NCBI GenBank assembly: GCA_003021085.1
Contig: PXRE01000011.1
Location: 1-61,508 of the forward strand
Length of the DNA: 61,508 bases
Reading direction: 5' to 3'
Origin: Halobacteriales archaeon QS_1_68_20
Lineage (GTDB): Archaea > Halobacteriota > Halobacteria > Halobacteriales > PXRE01
Positions 53,349 to 61,508 of the stretch are shown piece by piece. The notes beneath the pieces are model-generated. The model worked only from the letters and a program-made list of their open reading frames with translations, ran no database searches and had not been told where the DNA came from. Both the position numbers and the translations under genes were made by a program. The number at the start of each line of letters is the position of its first letter. The stretch's first letter is position 1.

Positions 53349-53984
53349 CTAATTGCTCTCATACCATATTGCATTACCGATCAAGCCACCCACGCCAGCG
53401 AACACGAACGGATACACCATCCCTGCGAGGACCCACCCCAACAGCAGGTCCGGGCCGAACCCGCCCGCCCAAGAGACGACCACGCCGACCGTCGCGAACG
53501 GCACGTACCCGAACAGGACGGGAAACGCGCCGTTGTACCAGTACCTGACGAACGCGCTGTCGCCGAGGTCGAACCGGAGGTCGTGAACGTTCGACGCCCC
53601 GTACGTCGCAAAGAGGCCAGCGAACAGGAGCAACAGTGGCGGGACCAGAAAGCCGAACGAGAGCGGGCCACCCACGCTCGACAGCAGGTTCTTCTGCGTG
53701 ACCCCGCCGGCCGGCGTCGGGACCGACACCGAGATGTAGTGAGCGTTGTAGAACAGCCACCCGACTCCCTCCACGGCAGACACCCCGACGTCGGCGGTGG
53801 CCAGCGCCTCCGCGAGCGTCGATGACTGGTACCGGCTCTCGACCGTAACCTGTTCGAAGACGCCGTCGATCGAGTTGCCCTTCCAGGCGAACACGAGCGC
53901 GTACCCAGCCAGGTACGCGAACGCCCCCAGGAGGCTCTTTCGCCCGCCGGGGTACCGCAGGTGCGTCGACCGGGTTTCCGTCAT
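53349..53984 (-). CDS. Four-helix membrane protein near the halocin-like genes
   Basis: 211 residues from MTETRSTHLRYPGGRKSLLG. Hydrophobic segments are LLGAFAYLAGYALVFAW, FLVPPLLLLFAGLFATYG, VLFGYVPFATVGVVVSWAG and MVYPFVFAGVGGLIGNA, with an extracellular-type loop between the first two. The family (DUF7978-like) is not certain. In position it could be an immunity or transport component for the cysteine-rich products, or simply unrelated. Confidence 0.65.
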   Translation of the reverse strand: MTETRSTHLRYPGGRKSLLGAFAYLAGYALVFAWKGNSIDGVFEQVTVESRYQSSTLAEALATADVGVSAVEGVGWLFYNAHYISVSVPTPAGGVTQKNLLSSVGGPLSFGFLVPPLLLLFAGLFATYGASNVHDLRFDLGDSAFVRYWYNGAFPVLFGYVPFATVGVVVSWAGGFGPDLLLGWVLAGMVYPFVFAGVGGLIGNAIWYESN

Positions 53985-54049
53985 ATTTACCACGGCCAGC
54001 GCAGTATTCTATATTTCTTTCGATCGAATTTATCAGTCGGGACCTACGT

Positions 54050-55273
54050 TTACCGCTTCACGACGACCGTTTCTCCGTTCTTCGAGACGACGACTTCGTC
54101 GACGAAGTCCTCGTCGCCGAGAACGACCGCGAGCGTTGTCGGATCGACCCGGACCAGCCGGTATACCGTCCCGTTGGCGCGCCAGTGGTCGCCGTCGTCC
54201 GTCGCCCGCGCGTCGAGGAACCGCTCGAACGTCGATGCCAGTTCCGTTGCGTTGCGCTCGTCGGTCGTCCGGAGCACCCAGACGTTGCCGGCCGACTCGT
54301 CGGCAAAGCCGTCCTGTTCGACGACGGTGTCGTTCGCCCAGCCCGCCGCCGCCCGGGCGGCAGTGGACTCGTTCAGTTCCGTGGCCAGGGTCACCCTGAG
54401 GAACAGTTCTCCCGCCGGAACGTTCGACGCGCGCAACGACTCGCCGGTTTCGACGGGCAACGGTCGGCTGGCGTTCCAGTCGTGGCCGTGGAGCAGTTGG
54501 GAGGCCGTCTCCGGCGGATCCTCGTAGACCCGATCGAGTTCTTTCGGCGAGTCGATCCGCCGGTCGACGTACCGGTAGCCGAAGTAGTAGTCCGCAGCGT
54601 TGAGTTTGAGTGCGCCCGTCCCGTCGACGTAATCGGTCCTGCGACTCGCTACCGGCGAGAGCGATTCCAGGTACCGTTCGGCGTACTCGACCCCGACGTA
54701 CACCGCCGCGCCCTCCGTAACCGGCCGTCCAAGGCGACGGAAACTATCGTGTGGCTGAACGTAGTGTTCGAACTCGTGGACCAGCACCCGCTCGATCTCC
54801 TCGGCCGTCCCGTTCCTCGGGTAGATCACGATCGGGCCGCTCGAAGTGAACATCCCGCCTGGCTCGTCGACGTCCTCGGGATCGAAGTTGACGGCCCTCA
54901 CTCCGAGCCGCTCGGCCAGTTCGGCGTACCGAGTTATGGGCCGAACGATCCCTTCGGTGGGTGGGGAATCGACCCTTATCACCCGCGGTCGGTACCTGTC
55001 CCGGTCGAACCCCCGGAGGTCGAGAAACCGGTACCAGATCTCGGTGGCGTTTACGGGGAGCGTTCCCCCTCGAACGGTCACCTCGTCGGAATCCGACCCG
55101 TCCGGGGTCGGCGTCGCCTCCGGTGTTGCGGTGGGCTTCGGGGTCGGCGACTTGCTGACCGTCGGTGAATCGACCGTCGCCGTCGGCGTCGGCTGCTCGC
55201 CTACCAACGGTCCGCTGCAGCCCGACAGCGCCACTACTGCTGCCACTACGACGACGAGAGTCGATCGTGTCAC
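54050..55273 (-). CDS. Lipoprotein with HExxH metallopeptidase motif (second copy)
   Basis: 407 residues, GTG start (TRSTLVVVVAAVVALSG then Cys 19). A long Thr/Pro linker follows, then the same domain as the protein at 50223: LVHEFEHYVQPHDSF, EGAAVYVGVEYAERYL, DYYFGYRYVDRRIDSPKELD, LLHGHDWNASRPLPV. The zinc motif is intact. The pair brackets the two cysteine-rich preproteins, one on each side, which suggests duplication of a protease-toxin unit. Confidence 0.82.
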   Translation of the reverse strand: MTRSTLVVVVAAVVALSGCSGPLVGEQPTPTATVDSPTVSKSPTPKPTATPEATPTPDGSDSDEVTVRGGTLPVNATEIWYRFLDLRGFDRDRYRPRVIRVDSPPTEGIVRPITRYAELAERLGVRAVNFDPEDVDEPGGMFTSSGPIVIYPRNGTAEEIERVLVHEFEHYVQPHDSFRRLGRPVTEGAAVYVGVEYAERYLESLSPVASRRTDYVDGTGALKLNAADYYFGYRYVDRRIDSPKELDRVYEDPPETASQLLHGHDWNASRPLPVETGESLRASNVPAGELFLRVTLATELNESTAARAAAGWANDTVVEQDGFADESAGNVWVLRTTDERNATELASTFERFLDARATDDGDHWRANGTVYRLVRVDPTTLAVVLGDEDFVDEVVVSKNGETVVVKR

Positions 55274-55559
55274 TGGTCTTTAATTTCGGCATCGAGTAGA
55301 AATCGTTTCCGTCGGTCGTAGCCGAACCGACAGTGTGATCCGGACGAGCGACCAGAGAGATATACGGGCCAGGTCCTTCCTTCGCCTCCGAACACCGCCG
55401 ATCGACACGGCTAGCACCGGTATAAGGGTGACATCGCGATTCCGCCCAGCAAGCTCCCCGGTCCATCTAGCACTTTACAGTCGGTCGGTGTCGACCACTT
55501 TTTACGACCCGAACCGCCCCGGCCACTTTTACCCCTCGAACCCCCTACTCGGTGGCAAG

Positions 55560-55952
55560 ATGGAGGTCCGCGAAGCCGTCGAGGACGACGCCGAGTCGCT
55601 GGCGTCGATCACCGGCGCGCCGGTCGACGCCATGCGCACGATCATCCACGACCGGACCGTCCGGGTCGCCGTCGACGGGGGCGACGAGGAGCGGATTCTC
55701 GGGGTCGTGAGTTTCGACGCCCGGCCGGAGGTGGTCCACGTCACCCAGCTCGACGGCGACCGGGCGGCCTGCGAACGACTGCTGGAGGAGCCGGTCGCGT
55801 TCGCCCGCAACGAGGGCATGGCCGTCGAGGTGCTGGTACCGGAGAGCGAGTCGTCGGTCCAGGAAGTCGCCGAGGCGGCGGGGTTCGAGCGCGCCGGGAG
55901 CGGTCCGCGGTTCGAGGGGAAACCGACGGTGCGGTACCGCCTGGACGCCTGA
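55560..55952 (+). CDS. GNAT-family N-acetyltransferase
   Basis: 130 residues, MEVREAVEDDAESLASITGA. A GNAT-like fold is visible (RVAVDGGDEERILGVVSFDA, RAACERLLEEPVAFARNEGM, QEVAEAAGFERAGSGPRFEG), though the acetyl-CoA loop (QxxGxG/A) is not clear. It would acetylate an amine on a small molecule or protein. CTTTTACC about 30 bases upstream may be the TATA box. It ends one base before the convergent PolD small subunit gene. Confidence 0.72.
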   Translation: MEVREAVEDDAESLASITGAPVDAMRTIIHDRTVRVAVDGGDEERILGVVSFDARPEVVHVTQLDGDRAACERLLEEPVAFARNEGMAVEVLVPESESSVQEVAEAAGFERAGSGPRFEGKPTVRYRLDA

Positions 55953-55953
55953 G

Positions 55954-57522
55954 CTACTGGAACTTCCGCAGCGTCACGTCCAGGGTGTCCAGGTCCAGGA
56001 TCGGCGCGAACGCGACGTCCGGGTCGAGGTCGACGCTCTGCTGGAAGTTGGTCTGGGCCTGCCAGGTGCCGGAGTTGACGATCCGGACGCCGTGGTAGGT
56101 GCCGACCCCGATCTTGTGGACGTGGCCGGCGTGGAACACGTCTGGCACCTCGTCGATCACGAGGTAGTCCCGCTCCTCCGGCGCGATGCGCATCCGGCCG
56201 CCGAACTGTGGCGCGAGGTGGCGCTTCTTCAGCAACTGGGTCATCGCCCGGTCGGGTTCGTCGTAGGAGGCGAGTTCGTCCGGGAGTTCCGCGATCACCT
56301 CGTCGAGGCTGACGCCGTGGTACATGAGGACGTCGACGCCTTCGACGGTGACGGTGGCGGGGTTAGACGCGATCCGGGCGTCGTGGGCGCTCATGATCGA
56401 GCGCAGTTCCTCGTCGAACCCCGGCTGGGGTTCGGCCAGGCGGACGGCGTCGTGGTTGCCAGGGATCATGACGATCTCCACGTCCCCGGGGACCTCCTTG
56501 AGGTGCTCGCTGAAGGTCTCGTACTGGTCGTAGACGTCTTTCACCACGAGTTCGTCCTCCTGGCCGGGGTAGACGCCAACGCCCTCGACCATGTCCCCGG
56601 CGATCAGCACGTACTCGACGGACTCCCCCTCGGGAGTGTGCAACCAGTCGGTGAACCGCGACCACGCCTCCGGGAGGAACTCCTGGCTCCCGACGTGAAC
56701 GTCGCTGATCAGCGCCGCCTGGACCGGCCGGTCGGCGGTGTCCGGTTCGTAGGTCCGGGGGACGTCCGGGAAGTGTAGCGAGTCGACGAACGCGATGCCC
56801 GCGTCGTCCGCGAGGGTCCCTTCGGCGGCGATCACCTCGTCCAGCAGGAGTTCGTCCACGAGGTCCGCGATGTCCCGGTCTTTCATCACCAGCCACGGGA
56901 ACGTCCCGGAGGTGTCCTCCAGTTCGACCAGCCAGTGGCCGCTGGCCGTCGACCGGACGTCGTTGACCATCCCGACCATGGCAACCTCGCTCCCCCCGGG
57001 CATGGACTCGATCGCTTCCGCCGGTCGGTGGTTGACCCGCGAGCGCAACTTCCCGCCGAGGCGCTCGTACCGGTCCCGGAACGTCGTCACGAAGTCGTCG
57101 TAACTCCCGGTCCCTGTGCTCCGGCCCGTCATGTCACCCGCCACGCCGGGCGGTGCCGGGTCACGTGAATCACCCCCAGACCCCTTCGTTTCAACTGGAG
57201 ATCGCCCGCTGGTGCGATCCTGGTTCCGGGGGTGATCTCCAGTTGAAACAGAGGGGTTGGGGCCGCCGGAGTCGGCGGCGTCCGACGCGCCGGTTTCGGC
57301 GGCGACGGCGTTCGACGGCGGGCCTTCGGGGGCGTCCGCCAGTGCGGACCGGACGTGGTCCGCGCGGAGTTTGAGGGCGTCCTCGGGCGCGGTCTCGACC
57401 GCGCGTTCGATGGCGCGGTCGGGGTCCGGGGCGTTCGCCAGCAGGGTCGCCGCCTCCGGTTCGGCGTTGTACCCCTGCCTGGCGAGTTCCCTGACCACCC
57501 GGACCACCTCCTCGCGGTGCAC
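55954..57522 (-). CDS. polD1: DNA polymerase D (polymerase II) small subunit, DP1
   Basis: 522 residues. The calcineurin-like phosphoesterase core is complete: SDVHVGSQEFLPE, GDMVEGVGVYPGQ, IPGNHDAVRLAEP, MYHGVSLDEV and FHAGHVHKIGVGTYHG. An OB-fold precedes it (VAMVGMVNDVRSTASGHW). This subunit provides 3'-5' exonuclease activity to replicative polymerase D. GTG at 57522 is preferred over TTG at 57549 because CCTTTTGG at 57548-57556 then fits as a TATA element for a leaderless message. The linker at about residues 90-118 is encoded by the inverted repeat described separately. Confidence 0.9.
   Translation of the reverse strand: MHREEVVRVVRELARQGYNAEPEAATLLANAPDPDRAIERAVETAPEDALKLRADHVRSALADAPEGPPSNAVAAETGASDAADSGGPNPSVSTGDHPRNQDRTSGRSPVETKGSGGDSRDPAPPGVAGDMTGRSTGTGSYDDFVTTFRDRYERLGGKLRSRVNHRPAEAIESMPGGSEVAMVGMVNDVRSTASGHWLVELEDTSGTFPWLVMKDRDIADLVDELLLDEVIAAEGTLADDAGIAFVDSLHFPDVPRTYEPDTADRPVQAALISDVHVGSQEFLPEAWSRFTDWLHTPEGESVEYVLIAGDMVEGVGVYPGQEDELVVKDVYDQYETFSEHLKEVPGDVEIVMIPGNHDAVRLAEPQPGFDEELRSIMSAHDARIASNPATVTVEGVDVLMYHGVSLDEVIAELPDELASYDEPDRAMTQLLKKRHLAPQFGGRMRIAPEERDYLVIDEVPDVFHAGHVHKIGVGTYHGVRIVNSGTWQAQTNFQQSVDLDPDVAFAPILDLDTLDVTLRKFQ
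57180..57257. repeat. Inverted pair of ORB-like sequences inside polD1
   Basis: The minus strand reads TCTCCAGTTGAAACGAAGGG at about 57182-57201, and the plus strand reads TCTCCAGTTGAAACAGAGGG at 57236-57255. The arms (57180-57203 and 57234-57257) match over 24 bases with two differences, and 30 bases lie between. Each arm resembles an archaeal origin recognition box: a CCA..TGAAAC dyad followed by a G-string. The G-strings point outward. Cdc6/Orc1 binding is an inference. Confidence 0.6.
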
Positions 57523-57652
57523 GTCAACCGGGTCGCGGAGGGAAGCCAAAAGGGTAGCGGTCGGGAACCAACCGGTCGGTCGGCGGAACCTACCCGGGAC
57601 TCACCGGGTTCGGTCGGAAGGTTCAAAGTCGAACCGTCCGTGCATCCGGCCG

Positions 57653-58699
57653 ATGACCGGCGACGACTCCGGGTCGTCGGACGACTCCGGCCCGGGGCGA
57701 GATCGGCCCCGTGGGGACGGCCCTCCCGGCGGTCCGGCGGACGAATCCGACGAGCAGACGGACGACCCTCCCCGCGACGACCGCGACCGACAGTTCTCTG
57801 AGCAGGCGTCCGACCCACCCGCCCCCCAGGGCGATTCCACGGGCGTTCAGCCTGGCCGCGACGGTGACCGCGCCGCGGTACAGGACGACGGCGAGACGAC
57901 GAGCGGACAGCGATCCGCGCGCCCCGATTCGCGCCGCGACGACGGGCGACAGCGCGAACGAGCGCCGCCGCGACGGCGGTCGAGCCAGCAACCCCACGGC
58001 GGCCGTGGCATCCGCTTCTGGATCCACCGGTTCCGGACCGCCGAGTCCGGCCCGCTGATGGTGGCCCGGGAGGTGCTGTCGAGCGTCCTGATGGTGGTCG
58101 CCGTCGGCCTGTTGCTGTTCGCCATCAGCGGCGTCTGGCCGCCGATGGTCGCCATCCAGAGCGGGAGCATGGAACCGCACATGGAGAAAGGCGACCTGGT
58201 GTTCGTCGTCGAGGAAGGACGGTTCGCGAACGACGCCGCCGTCGAGCGGACCGGCGTGGCCCCCCACGCCGTCGCCGAGGAGGACGGCTACGAGAAGTTC
58301 GGCAACAGCGGCGACGTCATCATCTTCAAGCCCGACGGGAGCACGATACGCGACCCGATCATACACCGGGCGATGTTCTGGGTCGACGAGGGCGAGAACT
58401 GGTACGACAAGGTCGACCAGGACCACATCCGGGCCGACAGTTGCCGGGAATTGAGCAACTGTCCCGCGCCCAACAGCGGGTTCATCACGAAGGGGGACAA
58501 CAACCCCAGCTACGACCAGGCCCAGGGCATGAGCAGGCCCGTCAGGCCCGGGTGGATCACCGGCAAGGCGATGATCCGCGTCCCCCTGCTGGGGTGGATC
58601 AGGCTGATCTTCTCGAACCTCGGGCACGCGACCGCGTTCGCACTGGGGACAGTCGCGTTCGGGTCCGGATTCGGGTTACGACGGCGCCCACTCGCGTAG
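57653..58699 (+). CDS. sec11b: Type I signal peptidase (Sec11-like)
   Basis: 348 residues. A long acidic disordered N-terminus of about 120 residues precedes a membrane helix (SSVLMVVAVGLLLFAISGVW). The catalytic serine is in IQSGSMEPHMEKGD, the His of the archaeal Ser-His type in DPIIHRAMFWV, and FITKGDNNPSYDQ supplies the aspartates. A C-terminal helix follows. It cleaves Sec signal peptides at the membrane. The gene is divergent from polD1. In Haloferax volcanii, as I recall, sec11b and polD1 are neighbours close to the main origin. Confidence 0.9.
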   Translation: MTGDDSGSSDDSGPGRDRPRGDGPPGGPADESDEQTDDPPRDDRDRQFSEQASDPPAPQGDSTGVQPGRDGDRAAVQDDGETTSGQRSARPDSRRDDGRQRERAPPRRRSSQQPHGGRGIRFWIHRFRTAESGPLMVAREVLSSVLMVVAVGLLLFAISGVWPPMVAIQSGSMEPHMEKGDLVFVVEEGRFANDAAVERTGVAPHAVAEEDGYEKFGNSGDVIIFKPDGSTIRDPIIHRAMFWVDEGENWYDKVDQDHIRADSCRELSNCPAPNSGFITKGDNNPSYDQAQGMSRPVRPGWITGKAMIRVPLLGWIRLIFSNLGHATAFALGTVAFGSGFGLRRRPLA

Positions 58700-58730
58700 G
58701 TCAGCCGTCGAACCAGGGACGTCCCAGGCG

Positions 58731-60026
58731 TCAGACCTGGAGTTCGAGCTGGTCGACCCTGGAAAGTCCCCGCAACCCGGGCATCAGGATTACGTACGTC
58801 GCCAGCAAGAACAGCCCAGCCCCGAGTCCGAACATGGGGATCCGCGGCCCGAACGCGCTGGCGGCGGCCCCGCCGGCGAGGGCACCGAAGGGAGTAGCTA
58901 CCGAGGAGGCGGAACCCAGGACGCTGCTGATTCGCCCCACGAACTCCTCGGGGGGAGCCGACTGGACGACCGCCGACAACTGGACGTTGACGACGCCCAC
59001 GGGCACGAACGCGAGCACGATCAGCAGCGCCGTGATCGGGAGCCAGTGGACGGCGATGGCCGCGGTCGCGGAGAGTCCTGCGAACGTGAACCCGACGATC
59101 ATGATTCGTCCGAGCGGGTAGCCGTCGACGGCGTTCGCGCCGATCGCACCCAGGAAGTTGCCGCCCGCGTATCCGCCCATGAGGATGCCATACGCTCCCG
59201 CAGCGCCGACGACACCCAGCATCGAGGGGATGTCGATCGTATCGGCGTAGGCGGGCATCGTCGCCAGTGCGAACCCCAGGATGAAGTTGACGACCGTGAC
59301 CCCGAGGATCAACCACATCAGGAACGTCCCGCGGAGGAAACCCAACCCACCGCGAAGTTCCTCCAGGTAGCTATCGGGGTCGTCGTCCGCAACGCCGCCG
59401 TCCGTCGAAGCCACGTCCGACCCGGAAGCGTCATCCTCCGCCCCCGAGACGTTCGCCGTCGGTACGGTCACCATCGCGAACATGAGTGCGGCGAGACCGA
59501 ACGTGACAGCGTCGAAGACGAACAGGCTGATCGCGCCGACAAGTCCGATGAAAACGCCAGCGATGCCGTTGGCGACCATGTCTATCCCCTGATAGGCGAT
59601 CGCGAACGCCGAATTGGCTGAAACCAGTTCCTCGTCGTCGAGCAGGCGCGGAAGCGCGGCCGACTGGGCCGGGTAGACGATCTGGTTGATCAGCGCGAGC
59701 GTCGGCATCACCACGAGCACCAACTCGACGGTGAGGACGCCGTACCAGTCTGCGACGGGGATCGCCGTGATCACCACGGCCTGGATCACCTGCGTCCCGA
59801 CCAGCGTCCGGCGGATGTCCCAGCGATCGACGAGCGGGCCCGTCAGGAACTGCAACGTCGAGGGGAGGAGAGTCAAGAAACCGGCGAGACCGGAGTAGAA
59901 GGCGTCACCAGTGATGTTGTACACGAGCCACATCGCGGCGATGAAGTACAGGCTGTCGCCGATGTTCGTCACGACCCGGCCGGCGAACAGCCACCGGAAG
60001 TCCCGGTTCCGAAATATTGCTCTCAC
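58731..60026 (-). CDS. MFS transporter (enterobactin-exporter-like)
   Basis: 431 residues from MRAIFRNRDFRWLFAGRVVT, with twelve hydrophobic segments and a charged central loop (about 195-225) between helices 6 and 7. The first helix-loop (FRNRDFRWLFAGRVVTNIGD) is typical of the DHA3/EntS group that exports siderophores and macrolides. It could export the peptide encoded at the right edge of the window. The gene sits between the signal peptidase and an AT-rich gap. Confidence 0.9.
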   Translation of the reverse strand: MRAIFRNRDFRWLFAGRVVTNIGDSLYFIAAMWLVYNITGDAFYSGLAGFLTLLPSTLQFLTGPLVDRWDIRRTLVGTQVIQAVVITAIPVADWYGVLTVELVLVVMPTLALINQIVYPAQSAALPRLLDDEELVSANSAFAIAYQGIDMVANGIAGVFIGLVGAISLFVFDAVTFGLAALMFAMVTVPTANVSGAEDDASGSDVASTDGGVADDDPDSYLEELRGGLGFLRGTFLMWLILGVTVVNFILGFALATMPAYADTIDIPSMLGVVGAAGAYGILMGGYAGGNFLGAIGANAVDGYPLGRIMIVGFTFAGLSATAAIAVHWLPITALLIVLAFVPVGVVNVQLSAVVQSAPPEEFVGRISSVLGSASSVATPFGALAGGAAASAFGPRIPMFGLGAGLFLLATYVILMPGLRGLSRVDQLELQV

Positions 60027-60277
60027 GATACCCGGGATTGAATTGTTTGGTACATAAATATTATTTATCAGATTAGTTTTATGGCGTCGACGGCGTCGGT
60101 CGGACGGAGCGTCCCGGCGGGGGGTCGAACCGCTCGACGGGTCGCCGACGCTCCTCCCTGGAGTTCCACCATGGTTACCGTCGGCAGGGTGGCACTGCCC
60201 CCGGTGCCGGACAGTGCCTCCGGGCGACCGTCACGTATCCGTTGGTTTTTTTACAACGATCCTACAGTACTTTATCG
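60027..60277. promoter_or_regulatory. Divergent AT-rich promoter region
   Basis: 251 bases. CATAAATATTATTTATCAG at about 60053 suits the MFS gene on the minus strand. GGTTTTTTTACAACG at 60244-60258 is about 28 bases before ATG 60278 and suits the small gene. No gene seen. Confidence 0.45.
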
Positions 60278-60628
60278 ATGTCGGAGATAAAAATCGGGGA
60301 CATCGCATACCTGTACTTCCTGATCAACCAGGAAGTCGACCGTGGATCGTCCCCCGACGTCAGCGAGGTTCGAGACGCCTTCGCCGCCGAGGAGACGATG
60401 GAACTCCTCAAGCAGTACATCGATCCTTCGCGATTCGAGCCGATCGACGAGGAGGGATTCGACGCAATGTTCAAGCGGTACTACATCCCCGACGAGACCG
60501 ATCTGCTCGTCGAGGACAACGGATTCCTCTATCTCTCCGCGAACCTGATGGACATCATCCAGAGTGGCGAGTGGAACGACATCCGGGGGGAACCGATCGA
60601 CACGTCGTCGCTCACCCTCCGGATCTAG
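60278..60628 (+). CDS. Small acidic protein of 116 residues, unknown
   Basis: MSEIKIGDIAYLYFLINQEV, then SEVRDAFAAEETMELLKQYI and DETDLLVEDNGFLYLSANLM. Mostly helical with a short hydrophobic start, no cysteine, no membrane helix. I recognise no family. It is preceded by an AT-rich promoter of the kind seen in the peptide island and lies between an exporter and a putative peptide precursor. A role in that peptide's production, for example recognition or immunity, is speculation. Confidence 0.6.
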   Translation: MSEIKIGDIAYLYFLINQEVDRGSSPDVSEVRDAFAAEETMELLKQYIDPSRFEPIDEEGFDAMFKRYYIPDETDLLVEDNGFLYLSANLMDIIQSGEWNDIRGEPIDTSSLTLRI

Positions 60629-61371
60629 GTACTGCAGGATCGACGAGCGACGGGACCACGTCTCGCGGGCACGTAGAACCGGCGACGGAGTCCGCCGTCA
60701 CCGTCGTCCCGACGGCGAGTTGCCACCGATCTCGTTCCGGGTTGTCGGCCCTCTGGCGTGCATCGAGGGTTCTCTCCATTCGTTTCACATCGAGGAGTTC
60801 GTGAGGCAGTCGACGGGGCTCGCCCCGTAGCCGCGTCGTCAACCACTCCTCCCGGACCCCATCGCTCTCGGGTCGGGTCTTCCGCGGAAGCACCGACGTC
60901 GGGCGGACATCGACTGGCGGCGACGTCAGGACGACCGATCGAGCGTGGAGCGCAATCACCTGTGGCTCCGCTTTCGGGGCTTCACTGGACGACCGTTCCC
61001 CCCGGATGGTGGAAGAACTTCTGGATCCTCACCGATGCCCCGGCGACCCGACTGCACGTACAGCGCCGGGGCGTTCGGGGCCGGGATCAGCAATATAATC
61101 GCCTATTAACCCCATTATATCGATTTAATCACTTCCCTTCTAAATCTTATACGATAAATACATGTAGTAGTCATAAAATATTCATAATAAGACTTAATAC
61201 ACGTCAGCGTATCTATAACGACAGGCGTTAGAAATGATAACTGATCTGGTCACTGTCGCGGAAGCGCTCGCGCCCCGCGATACAGGGCTCGGCTTGTCTT
61301 ACGACAAGAGACTGACGTCCGTTTCGACGGCCGGATCTTTCAGAACGTACTCGAACGCCTGTGAGAAAACC
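60629..61371. promoter_or_regulatory. 743-base region without a convincing gene
   Basis: The first 450 bases are GC-rich with only short, badly biased frames; nothing is recognised. From about 61080 to 61230 the sequence becomes AT-rich (CTTATACGATAAATACATG near 61147) and probably holds promoter elements for the downstream peptide gene. A small hairpin CTTGTC-TTAC-GACAAG lies at 61293-61308. An in-frame extension of the peptide gene to 61234 is possible but compositionally unlike haloarchaeal protein. Confidence 0.35.
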
Positions 61372-61491
61372 ATGACTGAAACCGACATCGTTACGGAGAT
61401 CGCCGACAAGCACAACCAGGATCTCACGCCTGGCACCGAGGAACACACCGCTGGTAACTGTGGCGGTACAATCATCACGGGGTGTTTCTGA
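61372..61491 (+). CDS. 39-residue lanthipeptide-like precursor
   Basis: MTETDIVTEIADKHNQDLTP then GTEEHTAGNCGGTIITGCF. The N-terminal 24 residues are acidic and leader-like. The C-terminal 15 combine two Cys (30 and 38) with three Thr placed for thioether rings, and a Gly-rich core. This is the layout of a class II lanthipeptide or similar thioether peptide precursor; halophilic archaea are known to encode such systems. The modifying enzyme would lie beyond the window edge. The upstream MFS exporter may be part of the unit. Confidence 0.55.
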   Translation: MTETDIVTEIADKHNQDLTPGTEEHTAGNCGGTIITGCF

Positions 61492-61494
61492 CGA

Positions 61495-61508
61495 TGACCG
61501 AGATCGAA
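61495..61508 (+). CDS. Start of the next gene (truncated by window end)
   Basis: ATG at 61495, three bases after the preceding stop, opens MTEI... and the window ends after five codons. Its beginning resembles MTETDIVTE of the peptide upstream, so it may be a second precursor, or it may be the modifying enzyme. It cannot be decided here. Confidence 0.35.

Noticed and set aside
57180..57257. Possible CRISPR repeats starting GTTTCA
   Set aside because: Only two arms exist, in opposite orientation, inside a coding sequence with one 30-base interval; no array or cas gene is present.
60629..61080. Short open frames on both strands after the gene at 60278
   Set aside because: They are Arg/Ser/Thr-rich without acidic bias, start signals or recognisable motifs.

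Overview
The window is from a halophilic archaeon (class Halobacteria). The DNA is GC-rich, the proteins are acidic, most genes are leaderless with a TATA box about 25-28 bases before the start, and several families are typical of haloarchaea (REC-GAF-HTH10 regulators, Tat signal peptides, PolD small subunit, Sec11-type signal peptidase, 7TM histidine kinases). The genus cannot be fixed from this sequence.

Layout. 1-12.7 kb: two-component signalling genes, a class V aminotransferase, a DUF2298 membrane protein, a RelE-type toxin-antitoxin pair, bacterial-type NAD-dependent DNA ligase (ligA), and an ABC exporter. 12.8-26.6 kb: a hydroxyacid dehydrogenase, a structured RNA (copy A), small membrane and regulatory genes, a CapA-like protein, a DUF433/DUF5615 pair, an AT-rich acquired patch (about 18.05-19.33 kb), thrC, a histidine kinase, an aldo/keto reductase, a DUF192 lipoprotein, an RHH regulator with a clear operator, and an MFS transporter. 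26.7-46.2 kb: an unusual island that looks like a peptide natural-product locus. It holds a caspase-fold-like protein, two MATE exporters, two S9 peptidases, a broken peptidase E, a second bacterial-type prolyl-tRNA synthetase, a Gfo/Idh dehydrogenase, a cytochrome P450, a 38-residue Ser/Thr-rich peptide gene, a PhyH-type oxygenase, a radical SAM/SPASM enzyme, two amidohydrolases and a Rieske ferredoxin. 46.2-50.1 kb: serA, serB, RNA copy B and aspartate kinase. 50.2-55.3 kb: two tandem Tat-exported preproteins with 14-cysteine tails, resembling halocin C8 precursors, flanked by two paralogous HExxH lipoproteins. 55.5-58.7 kb: acetyltransferase, PolD small subunit (with an inverted pair of origin-recognition-box-like sequences inside it) and signal peptidase. 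58.7 kb to the end: an MFS exporter, an unknown small protein and, at the very edge, a lanthipeptide-like precursor gene followed by the start of another gene.

The two strongest candidates for undescribed biology are the 26.7-46.2 kb peptide locus, with a probable self-resistance ProRS, and a two-copy structured RNA gene family (13838-14126 and 48668-48855). Both RNA copies have a TATA box centred 24 bases upstream of a shared GGCGCGCGC start and share a nearly identical helical core. Four genes carry single disabling lesions (one in-frame amber, three frameshifts). These could be real decay or sequencing errors.
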